Positions 53,494 through 60,976 of a stretch of DNA of 64,000 nucleotides are shown one piece after another. The translations under genes were made by a program, and so were the position numbers. Within the stretch, counting starts at the first letter, position 1, and the number at the start of each line of letters is the position of its first letter. The DNA comes from Oscillospiraceae bacterium (GTDB taxonomy: Bacteria > Bacillota > Clostridia > Oscillospirales > Acutalibacteraceae). Below the pieces are notes generated by a model. It worked only from the letters and a program-made list of their open reading frames with translations, searched no databases and was not told where the DNA came from. The stretch lies in NCBI GenBank assembly GCA_031268095.1, contig JAIRXU010000017.1, forward strand, positions 62,001-126,000. Reading direction: 5' to 3'.

Positions 53494-54491
53494 AGACCAC
53501 CGGCCTATTCCTCCAGAATCTTTCGGTTCCCTGCGCCTGCGCCTGCCGGTACTGTTTTCTGAACGCCGGTCACACGGCCCAGGGCGTCCCATTCGCGCAG
53601 GGCGCGGCGCTGGCCCGGCGCTTCGGCGAATGGCGGCAGACGGAGGCACGGGAATCGTTTCTCATCGGCTACACCATCGGCTATTCCTGCGATTCTCCGG
53701 ATCTGGCGGAAAACATCTTGCTGAACCGGTCACTCGGCTTCCCCGGCGCGGGATTTTTGCAGATCAACGGCATCCGCCGCCGGGAACCGGAGGCACTGCG
53801 CCAGTGGCTCCGGACATTGCGGGAAGCGGGGGCGGACGATATCGACGCGACCTTCTTCGGCCTGGAGGAATCCCATGACCGGTTCGCCGGGCGGCGGGGC
53901 GATTTTGCTTATTTGCTGGAAATCATCGCGGCCGGATTGGAACTGGGCTTTCGCGTGATGCCAAGCTTCGTGATCACAGCGGAAAACGCCGGGGAACTCG
54001 GCCGCTTGATCAGCCGTCTCGAAGCAATGGGCTGCGCGGAAATGCACGGCTTCCTGCCCGATCATCGGGGCCGGGGGGCGGCGCTGGACAGTATCCGCCC
54101 GACGCTGGCCGAAACCGAAGTCCTGCCGGAATCCGTGCGGCGGCGGGTCAACTGGAACCGCTACCGGACCGAAGGAGACTGGCTGTGCGGCGGATTCTCG
54201 CCGGAAACGATGCGGCAGCTGCGGCTCTCGCTGACGGCTGAGAACATCGGCCGGTTGGAGCGGATGCCCTGCGGGGAAATCGTTTGGGAACTTGAGGCGA
54301 TGGATGACGCATACTATGCCGCCCTGCCGGCGCTCCCGGACCTGGCCCGCGTCTACGGCAACCCCCGGGGCGAGCGGCTCTACCAGCAGCGGGACCTCGC
54401 TTGGATGTGGCGCGCCCGCTGGATCCGGGAACAGGGACTGACCGTTGCCGACGTCACCGACGAGGCGGAAAGCGGGACGGTGCGGCGGTAA
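53490..54491 (+). CDS. Radical SAM protein of unknown function
   Basis: A 333-residue protein. The Fe-S motif C-x3-C-x2-C is Cys15, Cys19, Cys22 within VPCACACRYCFL; Cys17 is an extra Cys. Later blocks include IGYTIGYSCDSPDLAENILL, DIDATFFGLEESHDRFAG and a partial TIM-barrel pattern typical of radical SAM cores. There is no SPASM-type Cys-rich tail; a single late Cys pair is spread (DWLCGGF, MPCGEIVWELE). It starts by ATGA overlap with iorB and is followed by paaK, so a role linked to aryl-acid metabolism or to the oxidoreductase itself is likely. Reaction unknown. Confidence 0.82.
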   Translation: MKTTGLFLQNLSVPCACACRYCFLNAGHTAQGVPFAQGAALARRFGEWRQTEARESFLIGYTIGYSCDSPDLAENILLNRSLGFPGAGFLQINGIRRREPEALRQWLRTLREAGADDIDATFFGLEESHDRFAGRRGDFAYLLEIIAAGLELGFRVMPSFVITAENAGELGRLISRLEAMGCAEMHGFLPDHRGRGAALDSIRPTLAETEVLPESVRRRVNWNRYRTEGDWLCGGFSPETMRQLRLSLTAENIGRLERMPCGEIVWELEAMDDAYYAALPALPDLARVYGNPRGERLYQQRDLAWMWRARWIREQGLTVADVTDEAESGTVRR

Positions 54492-54573
54492 GGTAATCGG
54501 AATTCCCCTGTATCAACAGGTCATAAAAAAGAGGATCAGGAATCAAAATTCTAACATAGAAAGGATCCTGCCC

Positions 54574-55905
54574 ATGCCCAGCAACCGCTATTTCCAGCCT
54601 GAAATCGAGACCGCGTCCCGGGATTATCTGCATGCCATCCAAAGCGCGCGGCTGATCCGGATGGTCAAGAATTGCTACGAGAACGTGCCATTTTATCGGC
54701 GGAAGTTCGACGAGATCGGCCTTTTACCAGAGGATATCCACAGCATCGACGACATTGTCAAGCTCCCCTTCACCATCAAGCAAGACCTGCGCGACAACTA
54801 CCCTTATGGCCTCTTTGCCGTCCCGCCGAAGCAGCTGATCCGGATCCACGCTTCCTCCGGCACCACAGGCAAACAGACTGTCGTCGGTTACACGCAAGAG
54901 GATGTCCTTCACTGGGCGCAGGGCGCTGCTCGGGCGCTGGTGGCTGCCGGCTGCACCAAGGATGACTATGTCCACGTCAGCTACGGCTACGGCCTGTTCA
55001 CCGGCGGATTGGGGCTGCACGACGGCGCGGCGCTGCTGGGCGCGACGGTGATTCCCGTCTCCTCCGGCAATACCCAGCGCCAGGTTCAGATCCTCCAGGA
55101 CTTCCACTCCGACTTTCTCTGCTGCACCCCCAGTTACGCCATGTTCATCGGCGAGACGGTGGCGGAAATGGGGATTGACCCCAAAACCCTGCCCCTGCGG
55201 GGCGGCCTGTTTGGCGCGGAACCCTGGACCCCCAACATGCGGGCGGAAATCGAGCGGCTGCTGGACATCAAAGCCCAGGACATCTACGGCTTGTCGGAAA
55301 TCGCCGGGCCGGGCGTCTCCTACGACTGCGAAGCCTTCGACGGCCTGCATGTCTGCGAGGATTACTTCTATCCCGAGATCATCGACCCTGACACGCTTCA
55401 GCCCCTGCCGGACGGAGAATCCGGCGAACTGGTCTTCACCTGCATCGGCAAAGAGGCACTGCCGCTGGTCCGCTACCGGACGCGGGACATTTCCTCGCTC
55501 ACCCATGAGACCTGCTCTTGCGGCCGTACCATTGTCCGGATGCGCAAACCTGTGGGCCGGTCTGACGATATGCTGATCATCCGCGGCGTCAACGTCTTCC
55601 CGTCGCAGGTGGAACATGTGATTCTGTCGCAAGGACTCGATCCGAACTACCAGATTCATGTGGATCGCGCGGACAACCTGGATGTCATGACGGTCGTCGT
55701 CGAACTTTCCGAGGCCATGTTCTCCGATTCCGTTTCCGCCATTGAGGTTGCGGAACGCAAGCTGAAGAACGCCATGCTATCCACCTTAGGCGTGTCAGCC
55801 AACATTAAGCTGGTCAATCCCCGGTCCTTGCCGCGCTCCGAGGGCAAGGCCAAGCGCGTCTTTGACAACCGCGGACTGATCGACTACAACGTCGGCAACC
55901 ACTAA
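54574..55905 (+). CDS. paaK: Phenylacetate-CoA ligase-like enzyme
   Basis: A 443-residue adenylate-forming enzyme. ASSGTTGKQTVVGYTQ is the P-loop-like motif, DIYGLSEIAGPGVSYDCE the A5 region, and YRTRDISS and RSDDMLIIRGVNVFPSQVE the hinge; the C-terminal lid ends with PRSEGKAKRVFDNR carrying the catalytic Lys. It would activate arylacetates to arylacetyl-CoA, the same product as IorAB, or run in reverse to gain ATP. Start ATG 54574 with GAAAGGA. Downstream ACT gene is 29 nt away. Confidence 0.93.
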   Translation: MPSNRYFQPEIETASRDYLHAIQSARLIRMVKNCYENVPFYRRKFDEIGLLPEDIHSIDDIVKLPFTIKQDLRDNYPYGLFAVPPKQLIRIHASSGTTGKQTVVGYTQEDVLHWAQGAARALVAAGCTKDDYVHVSYGYGLFTGGLGLHDGAALLGATVIPVSSGNTQRQVQILQDFHSDFLCCTPSYAMFIGETVAEMGIDPKTLPLRGGLFGAEPWTPNMRAEIERLLDIKAQDIYGLSEIAGPGVSYDCEAFDGLHVCEDYFYPEIIDPDTLQPLPDGESGELVFTCIGKEALPLVRYRTRDISSLTHETCSCGRTIVRMRKPVGRSDDMLIIRGVNVFPSQVEHVILSQGLDPNYQIHVDRADNLDVMTVVVELSEAMFSDSVSAIEVAERKLKNAMLSTLGVSANIKLVNPRSLPRSEGKAKRVFDNRGLIDYNVGNH

Positions 55906-55934
55906 GCGCCGCCGCAACGAAAGGAGTATTTCTT

Positions 55935-56360
55935 ATGGCCATCGAACAAGTATCGGTATTCATTGAAAACCAGCCGGGACGGCTGCTGCAAATCCTCTCG
56001 CTCCTTGCGGAGGAGGGGATTGACCTGTCCGCCTACTCTGTGGCGGAAACGTCCGACTTCGGCATTTTGCGCATCATCGTTCACGACACGGACGCTGCCG
56101 TCGCCGCGCTGAAGTCCCACGGCTTCACCGCCAAAAAGACGGAGGTCCTCGGCCTACTGATTCCCAACAAAACCGGCAGTTCGGTTCAGGCCGTCGAACT
56201 GCTCAGCGCGGCGGGAATCAACATCGAATATACCTATGCCTTCGTGATGCCCCGGGCGGAAGAGGCCTTTGTCCTGCTGCGGGTGGAGGACAACGCTCCG
56301 GCGGAGCAATTGCTGCGCGCGGCGGGAATCCGCACACTGGAGCACGGCGAAATTTTCTGA
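55935..56360 (+). CDS. Tandem ACT-domain protein
   Basis: A 141-residue protein with two ACT domains: IEQVSVFIENQPGRLLQILS at the start and a second beginning near VLGLLIPNKTGSSVQAVELL. Such small proteins bind amino acids and commonly accompany paaK and ior genes. It is a candidate sensor of aromatic amino acids that tunes the enzymes beside it. GAAAGGAG precedes the ATG. Confidence 0.92.
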   Translation: MAIEQVSVFIENQPGRLLQILSLLAEEGIDLSAYSVAETSDFGILRIIVHDTDAAVAALKSHGFTAKKTEVLGLLIPNKTGSSVQAVELLSAAGINIEYTYAFVMPRAEEAFVLLRVEDNAPAEQLLRAAGIRTLEHGEIF

Positions 56361-56456
56361 TTTGGCAAGTTCTTGTTTCCCTTTGCTTCTTTACTTTACT
56401 GTGTCATAATTTTCCTGGGACTGGAATCCCCCGGCAAAAAGGTACCAACGAATCCC

Positions 56457-56504
56457 ATATTTAGTGCTAGAATCAGGAAAGGCAGAAAAAATAGCACTAA
56501 ATAT
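56457..56504. repeat. 13-bp perfect inverted repeat, 22-nt spacer
   Basis: ATATTTAGTGCTA (56457-56469) is repeated inverted as TAGCACTAAATAT (56492-56504). The whole 56361-56605 gap is AT-rich compared with its surroundings. The downstream arm is followed by TTGATTTTTCTT, so it could be a weak terminator for the ACT gene or a two-site operator. Confidence 0.65.
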
Positions 56505-56527
56505 TTGATTTTTCTTGCAATTTCCTC

Positions 56528-56556
56528 TTTACTTTTCTGCTTCGGTGTGATACTAT
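56528..56556 (+). promoter_or_regulatory. Promoter of the YerC-like regulator operon
   Basis: TTTACT (56528-56533), 17-nt spacer, TACTAT (56551-56556). Predicted start near 56563, about 43 nt before the TTG start codon. Confidence 0.6.
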
Positions 56557-56565
56557 ACGTATCAC
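56547..56565. promoter_or_regulatory. Operator-like dyad over the -10 box
   Basis: GTGATAC - TATAC - GTATCAC is a perfect 7-bp dyad with a 5-nt centre at 56547-56565. It covers the -10 box and the likely transcription start, the classic place for a repressor. The gene downstream encodes a TrpR-like DNA-binding protein, so autoregulation is a natural guess. Confidence 0.6.
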
Positions 56566-56605
56566 GGGGAGAGATCTCGAAGGGAAAAAGAGTGGAGGAG
56601 TTAAA

Positions 56606-56944
56606 TTGAACGAAAAAATCAAGGGGTCAAGTGTGGAGTTTTTGCTCCGCGCGATTTTGGCGCTGGAGACGTTGGAGGAAGCCTACAATTTTTTTGAAGA
56701 CCTGTGCACGGTGCAGGAACTCAAGGCGATCTCACAGCGTATCGTCGTTGCGAAGATGCTCAGCGAAAAACGGGTCTACAGCGACATCGTCCGGGAAACA
56801 GGGGCCAGCACCGCCACCATCAGCCGCGTCAACCGCTCGTTGATCTACGGCAGCGATGGGTATGAGCGCGTATTCAACCGCATCCCGAACGACTGGAGCG
56901 GACCGGTAGAAGACACTGGAGAGGACGCAGTGGCCGGCGAATGA
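56606..56944 (+). CDS. YerC/YecD-like TrpR-family regulator
   Basis: A 112-residue protein related to TrpR. VEFLLRAILALETLEEAYNF and LCTVQELKAISQRIVVAKML are the helices before the helix-turn-helix, which is DIVRETGASTATISRVNRSL. The family is widespread in Firmicutes without a clear ligand. Start TTG 56606 with GGAGGAG at 56594-56600. The methyltransferase gene overlaps its stop (ATGA). Confidence 0.92.
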   Translation: MNEKIKGSSVEFLLRAILALETLEEAYNFFEDLCTVQELKAISQRIVVAKMLSEKRVYSDIVRETGASTATISRVNRSLIYGSDGYERVFNRIPNDWSGPVEDTGEDAVAGE

Positions 56945-57726
56945 AAAGTGTTTCCCCCGGCGGCGGATACGAGGCCATGGCCCGGTATTACGACGCCCTA
57001 TCGGAAAACATGGACTACGCAAAGCGTACGGAGTATCTCTGTACGCTTCTTTGTCATGCCTGCCGGCAGACACCGGGCGGCCTGCTGCTGGATTTGGCCT
57101 GCGGCACCGGGACCTATACGTACGCCCTGCTGGAACGCGGCTGGGATGTGATCGGAGTGGACGCCAGCATCGACATGCTGAACATTGCGCTGGCGAAAGC
57201 GTTCGACCGGGAGATTGCCCCGCCGCTGCTGCTCTGCCAACCGCTGGAGGCATTGGATCTCTACAGCGCGGCGCGGGCCGCCGTCTGCCTGACGGACAGC
57301 ATCAACCACCTTTACCGCCCCGCGCAGCTACAGCGTTTCTTCAAGCGGCTGGCTCACTTCCTGGACCCCGGCGCGCCGTTTATCTTTGACGTCAACACGG
57401 AATATAAGCATGCCCATATCCTCGGAAACAACACCTTCGTTTATGAGCACGAACCCGCGGGGGTCTACTGCGTCTGGCAAAACACCTGGCTGCCGCAGCA
57501 GCACCTGACGCAGCTCCAGCTGGATCTCTTCGCCGAGGAAAACGGCTGCTATACCCGCACCCAGGAACGGTTCTGCGAGCGCTGTTATTCCCACGCGGAA
57601 CTGGAACGGATGCTGCGCCAGGCGGGCTTTACCGTCGAGCACGTCTATGGCGAACTGACCCAGTGCCCGCCGGAGACGAATGCCCAGCGGGTATTCTACG
57701 TCGTGCGAAAGGAGGGAGCCTCATGA
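56941..57726 (+). CDS. Class I SAM-dependent methyltransferase
   Basis: A 261-residue enzyme with SAM motif I LLDLACGTGTYTYALLERG, the acidic residue in VIGVDASIDML, and motif IV around VCLTDSINHLY. The C-terminal half has a beta-rich insertion of the type seen in methyltransferases near tatD in Clostridia. Substrate unknown. It is coupled by 4-nt overlaps to both neighbours. Confidence 0.88.
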   Translation: MKSVSPGGGYEAMARYYDALSENMDYAKRTEYLCTLLCHACRQTPGGLLLDLACGTGTYTYALLERGWDVIGVDASIDMLNIALAKAFDREIAPPLLLCQPLEALDLYSAARAAVCLTDSINHLYRPAQLQRFFKRLAHFLDPGAPFIFDVNTEYKHAHILGNNTFVYEHEPAGVYCVWQNTWLPQQHLTQLQLDLFAEENGCYTRTQERFCERCYSHAELERMLRQAGFTVEHVYGELTQCPPETNAQRVFYVVRKEGAS

Positions 57727-58505
57727 CCGGCATCTTCGACAGTCACGCCCACTATACGGACCACCGCTTCTCTGATGACCTTGGCACGGTGCTGGACAGT
57801 CTCCCAGCCCAAGGTGTGCATGCGGTGCTTTGCTGCGGCAGCGACTTGGCCGACAGCCGTGCGGCTCTCCGGCTGGCGGATCAGCGGCCTTGGATTTTCG
57901 CGGCCTGCGGGGTGCACCCCCATGAGGCGGCGATGGCCAGTGAAGCGGATTATGCCGCGCTGCGGGAGCTGCTGCGGGCAGAAAGATGCGTCGCTGTTGG
58001 GGAAATCGGGCTGGATTACCACTATGATTTCTCTCCTCGGGCCGTGCAGTTCGACGTCTTCCGGCGGCAGCTGGCACTGGCGGCGGAAGCCGCGCTCCCG
58101 GTGGTGGTGCACGACCGGGAGGCACATGAAGACACCTTGCGTCTGCTGCGGGAATTTCGGCCCCAGGGCGGCGCTCCTTGGGGCGTTGTGCATTGCTTCA
58201 GCGGCAGTCTGGAGATGGCGAAGGAATTGCTGGCGCTGGGGCTGCTCCTCGGCTTTGGCGGGGCGGTGACCTTCCGGAACGCGCGCAAGCCCCTGGCTGT
58301 CGCGGCAGAGATTCCCCTGGACCGGCTGCTGCTGGAAACCGACGCACCATACATGACGCCGGAACCCTTCCGGGGCCGACGCTGCGATTCGGGACACATC
58401 CGCTGGACCGCCGAAAAAATCGCGGAAGCCCGGGGCATGGAGGCGCAGGAACTGGCGGACGCCACCCGTCAGAATGCGCACCACCTCTTTCGGATTCCGG
58501 AGTGA
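57723..58505 (+). CDS. tatD: TatD family metal-dependent hydrolase
   Basis: A 260-residue TIM-barrel hydrolase, normally a DNase. Metal ligands are visible in FDSHAHY, GEIGLDYHYD, VVHDREAHEDT, GVVHCFSGS and LETDAPYMTPEP. Full length for the family. Start ATG 57723 overlaps the methyltransferase stop (ATGA). Confidence 0.95.
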   Translation: MTGIFDSHAHYTDHRFSDDLGTVLDSLPAQGVHAVLCCGSDLADSRAALRLADQRPWIFAACGVHPHEAAMASEADYAALRELLRAERCVAVGEIGLDYHYDFSPRAVQFDVFRRQLALAAEAALPVVVHDREAHEDTLRLLREFRPQGGAPWGVVHCFSGSLEMAKELLALGLLLGFGGAVTFRNARKPLAVAAEIPLDRLLLETDAPYMTPEPFRGRRCDSGHIRWTAEKIAEARGMEAQELADATRQNAHHLFRIPE

Positions 58506-58525
58506 TTCCCCAAAAAACAACAAAA

Positions 58526-58560
58526 AGAGAACGCAGGAGCAGCAGCCGCCTGCGTTCTCT
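58526..58560 (-). terminator. Terminator between convergent tatD and secreted-protein genes
   Basis: A 12-bp perfect stem (58526-58537 with 58549-58560) with an 11-nt loop. On the minus strand it is followed by TTTTTGTTGTTTTTTGG, so it ends the secreted-protein gene; on the plus strand only CTTTG follows, giving a weaker terminator for tatD. Confidence 0.85.
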
Positions 58561-58576
58561 CTTTGTTGGTGGTTGA

Positions 58577-58969
58577 TTAGGATAAGCTGATGCTCCCAGC
58601 GTCTTTGAAAAAAGCGGCAAGGCCTGTGGGCATTTTCACATAAATCCGGTAGATATCCCGCGTCCCACTGGTATTGAGCTCAATGGACGGCGCGTTGTTC
58701 GCGACGTCGCCTTCCCACACCCAGTTGTTGCTGCTGTCGCGCAGCACAATATGGACCTTCCCGCCGCCCACCTTTCCCAGCGCATTGCTGTAGACGATTT
58801 TGACGCGCCCATACTTGCCGCCGGTTTTGACGGTGCAGTAGCTCTTCTCATAAGTAAATGTGGTATACGAGGTCGCCGCGCTGGCGGACAGGGTCGCAAT
58901 TGGCAGAAGAAGAAAGACGGCGGAAAGCGCGAGGATGGCGTTGCGGAACCAGTGTTTGTGTGTTTTCAT
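58577..58969 (-). CDS. Small secreted protein of unknown function
   Basis: A 130-residue precursor: basic start KTHKHWFRN, hydrophobic core, and AxA cleavage site (Ala29-Ser-Ala31), leaving a mature protein of about 99 residues. That part is predicted beta-rich (YTTFTYEKSYCTVKTGG, VHIVLRDSSNNWVWEG) with one Cys, so a small beta-sandwich is likely. I do not recognise the family. ATG 58969 is preceded by GAGAGGAGA; an ATG at 59008 would lie inside the dyad. It has its own promoter and terminator and is divergent from an XRE regulator. Confidence 0.78.
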   Translation of the reverse strand: MKTHKHWFRNAILALSAVFLLLPIATLSASAATSYTTFTYEKSYCTVKTGGKYGRVKIVYSNALGKVGGGKVHIVLRDSSNNWVWEGDVANNAPSIELNTSGTRDIYRIYVKMPTGLAAFFKDAGSISLS

Positions 58970-58997
58970 CGATAAATCTCCTCTCAATATTTCCTTG

Positions 58998-59016
58998 TTG
59001 TCCTGCAACAGGACAA
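58998..59016. promoter_or_regulatory. 19-bp dyad in the leader of the secreted-protein gene
   Basis: TTGTCCT - GCAAC - AGGACAA is a perfect 7-bp dyad at 58998-59016, just after the predicted start of the minus-strand transcript. A half-site-like TGTCCT/AGGACA also occurs in the promoter spacer near 59048-59053. It fits an operator for the divergent XRE protein. Confidence 0.6.
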
Positions 59017-59031
59017 TTCCGGGTTAAAAAA

Positions 59032-59060
59032 ATTGTACCATATTCACTGTCCTATGCCAA
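59032..59060 (-). promoter_or_regulatory. Sigma-A-type promoter for the secreted-protein gene
   Basis: On the minus strand TTGGCA (59055-59060), 17-nt spacer, TACAAT (59032-59037). Predicted start near 59025, leaving a leader of about 56 nt. Confidence 0.7.
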
Positions 59061-59092
59061 GACATTTTTGACGGTTTTGAGGAGGCGTGAAT

Positions 59093-59332
59093 ATGGCACG
59101 GATTATTGACGGAGAAAAGAAGAACCTGATCGGCGAAAACGTCCACAAATATCGGTTGCAGCGCCGCATGAGCCAGCAGCAGCTGGCGGACAAGCTGGAA
59201 ACCCTGGCGGTGTACATCTGCCGCGGCTCCATTTCGCGCATCGAAGACCGGAGCCGAACCGTGACAGACATCGAGACTGTCGGTCTGGCGGAGGTCCTTG
59301 GCGTTTCTCTTGACGCGCTGTTTGGGCGCTAA
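59093..59332 (+). CDS. Small XRE-family helix-turn-helix regulator
   Basis: A 79-residue Cro/CI-type protein: GENVHKYRLQRRMSQQQLADKLE is the first part of the HTH (about 13-35), ISRIEDRSRTVTDIETV the rest, and VLGVSLDALFG the typical end. It has no extra domain. ATG 59093 lies 7 nt after GGAGG (59081-59085). Its stop overlaps the stop of the convergent DUF4091 gene by 4 nt. Confidence 0.9.
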   Translation: MARIIDGEKKNLIGENVHKYRLQRRMSQQQLADKLETLAVYICRGSISRIEDRSRTVTDIETVGLAEVLGVSLDALFGR

Positions 59333-60972
59333 ACCTCTCTTTCCCGCAGCGCCGCGGCGACCGTCCGGTTGATCCGCTCCCGGGTTTCCCGCAGCCAGGC
59401 GTCGTCCGAGGGATAACAATGGAAGGTCAGCGGAGCAATGGGGCCTTCTTCCAACATCTGCAGGGTCCGATCATAGCCCACCAGCTCTTCCAGCAGCCGC
59501 AGCGCCCGCTGATCCTGGAGCGCCTCGCGGAAGACCTTCAGCCGCAGCGAGGGCAGCGGGCCGCCGTCCTCGCCGGGATAGACGACGAACGGATCTCCCG
59601 CAGGCCAGGCGCCGCCGCCGTCCGGGATAAGGAAAGGGTTGATACGCTCGCGGGAAAGGCAGGCATACCAGAAATTATAGCCCCACTGGAGGAAGCCGCC
59701 GCAGCGGTATTTCCACAGCTGAAAGCCCAAGACGCGGTTGCGGCGGGAAGGCATGGCGAAGAAGCGGTTCGAGACGCCGTCCGCGTGCTGCCCGCAGCAG
59801 TAGTAGGTCCAAAGATCCGGAACCTTGCCGACGAAGGCCTGCGCATGGTTGTTGGCCGGGATCGGCTGTTCCAGCAAGCCCTGTTCATAGAAGGCCAGAT
59901 CTGACATGGCGTCCATCACGGGGATCCCGGGGAAGAGGCGATGAAGCAGGGCACTGTGCCTGGCATAGGAATCCAGATCGTCCGCACCGGGTTCATCGGA
60001 AACGTGCATCCAGCAGCGGTCTCGGACGCCCTTCCGCTCCAGAAAAGGCAGCAGCGCCGCCGCGAACTGGGCAAGGAACCCGGCGTAGTCCGGGCTGTCG
60101 GCGTCGGTCTCCCAGCCGAAGAGGCGGCAGAATTGGCCGTCAACGGTGCCCATGATTTTCGGCGCGGCTTTCGCGCCCCACTGGGTGAACAGATGTGACA
60201 GCTCAAATTCCCGGATTCCACAAGACTGGCAGAGGTCAAACCAGCGGCCCAGACGGGAAAAATCGAAAAAGTACCGCTCTGCGTCCCGGACAATGTCCAC
60301 CAGCTGGACCGTGGGCCGTTCCGTGCCGACTTCGGTGTCCAGCGGCGGGGTAAACAGCGGGGTCAGCAGCAGCGTCACGCCATGCTCCGCCGCCGCGCGG
60401 ATATATCGTTCCAGAATCGCCCAGTGAGGCTCGCTGAAGACGGGGACATCATACCAGGTAGCCAGGCAGTCGGCATGGAACCAGAGTGTGCAGCGCAGTG
60501 CTTGGGGAGGGAGACGCGCGGGGAGAGGCGCAAGAGCAACCTCCGCGCGGACCGTCTCCCCCCGGGCGTCGTCGCGGATCGTCACAGTGATGGTGCGGGG
60601 CTCTGGCGTCTCGGGCCGAACACTCACCCAGAGGGCCTGCCAGGCCTCCGCTTCGGCGAAGCGCTCTCCGGCGCCATCCATTGCCCGGAGCAGATCCGGA
60701 TAGCGCCCCGGCGTCTTTCGCAGGTAATCGTCGTCGCTGTCCTCGTAGCAGGGCAGTTGGACGGGAATTTCCTCCACCCAAAAGGCTTCCAGCGCCGCGC
60801 CCTCCAGCCCGTCGATTTCAGCGCGCAGCAACGCGTCCTGCCCGGTCTGGACGGCCACCTGGAAGGAGAACCATTCCCCCAGCAGGCAGCTGCCGCCCGC
60901 GAAACCGCCCGCCGGGGCCTGGTCAGAGAATATTTTTTCCAAGGAAGAACAGCAGCGTATGATTGTCGCCAT
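59329..60972 (-). CDS. DUF4091 glycoside hydrolase-like protein
   Basis: A 547-residue protein. An N-terminal beta domain (about 1-150) precedes a TIM-barrel-like part with DUF4091 in the C-terminal half. WMHVSDEPG holds Asp326-Glu327, the place of the substrate-assisted Asp-Glu pair of GH123 beta-N-acetylgalactosaminidases, so hexosaminidase-type activity is a fair guess. No signal peptide is visible, so it may act in the cytoplasm. ATG 60972 is 4 nt after the metG stop with GGAGGG inside metG, so the two are cotranscribed. Confidence 0.82.
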   Translation of the reverse strand: MATIIRCCSSLEKIFSDQAPAGGFAGGSCLLGEWFSFQVAVQTGQDALLRAEIDGLEGAALEAFWVEEIPVQLPCYEDSDDDYLRKTPGRYPDLLRAMDGAGERFAEAEAWQALWVSVRPETPEPRTITVTIRDDARGETVRAEVALAPLPARLPPQALRCTLWFHADCLATWYDVPVFSEPHWAILERYIRAAAEHGVTLLLTPLFTPPLDTEVGTERPTVQLVDIVRDAERYFFDFSRLGRWFDLCQSCGIREFELSHLFTQWGAKAAPKIMGTVDGQFCRLFGWETDADSPDYAGFLAQFAAALLPFLERKGVRDRCWMHVSDEPGADDLDSYARHSALLHRLFPGIPVMDAMSDLAFYEQGLLEQPIPANNHAQAFVGKVPDLWTYYCCGQHADGVSNRFFAMPSRRNRVLGFQLWKYRCGGFLQWGYNFWYACLSRERINPFLIPDGGGAWPAGDPFVVYPGEDGGPLPSLRLKVFREALQDQRALRLLEELVGYDRTLQMLEEGPIAPLTFHCYPSDDAWLRETRERINRTVAAALREREV

Positions 60973-60976
60973 TGGC

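Noticed and set aside
56373-56609. 78-codon frame with hydrophobic segments between the ACT gene and the YerC-like gene
   Set aside because: No SD at its TTG start, and it runs through the inverted repeat, promoter and operator dyad; AT-rich intergenic DNA explains the hydrophobic residues.
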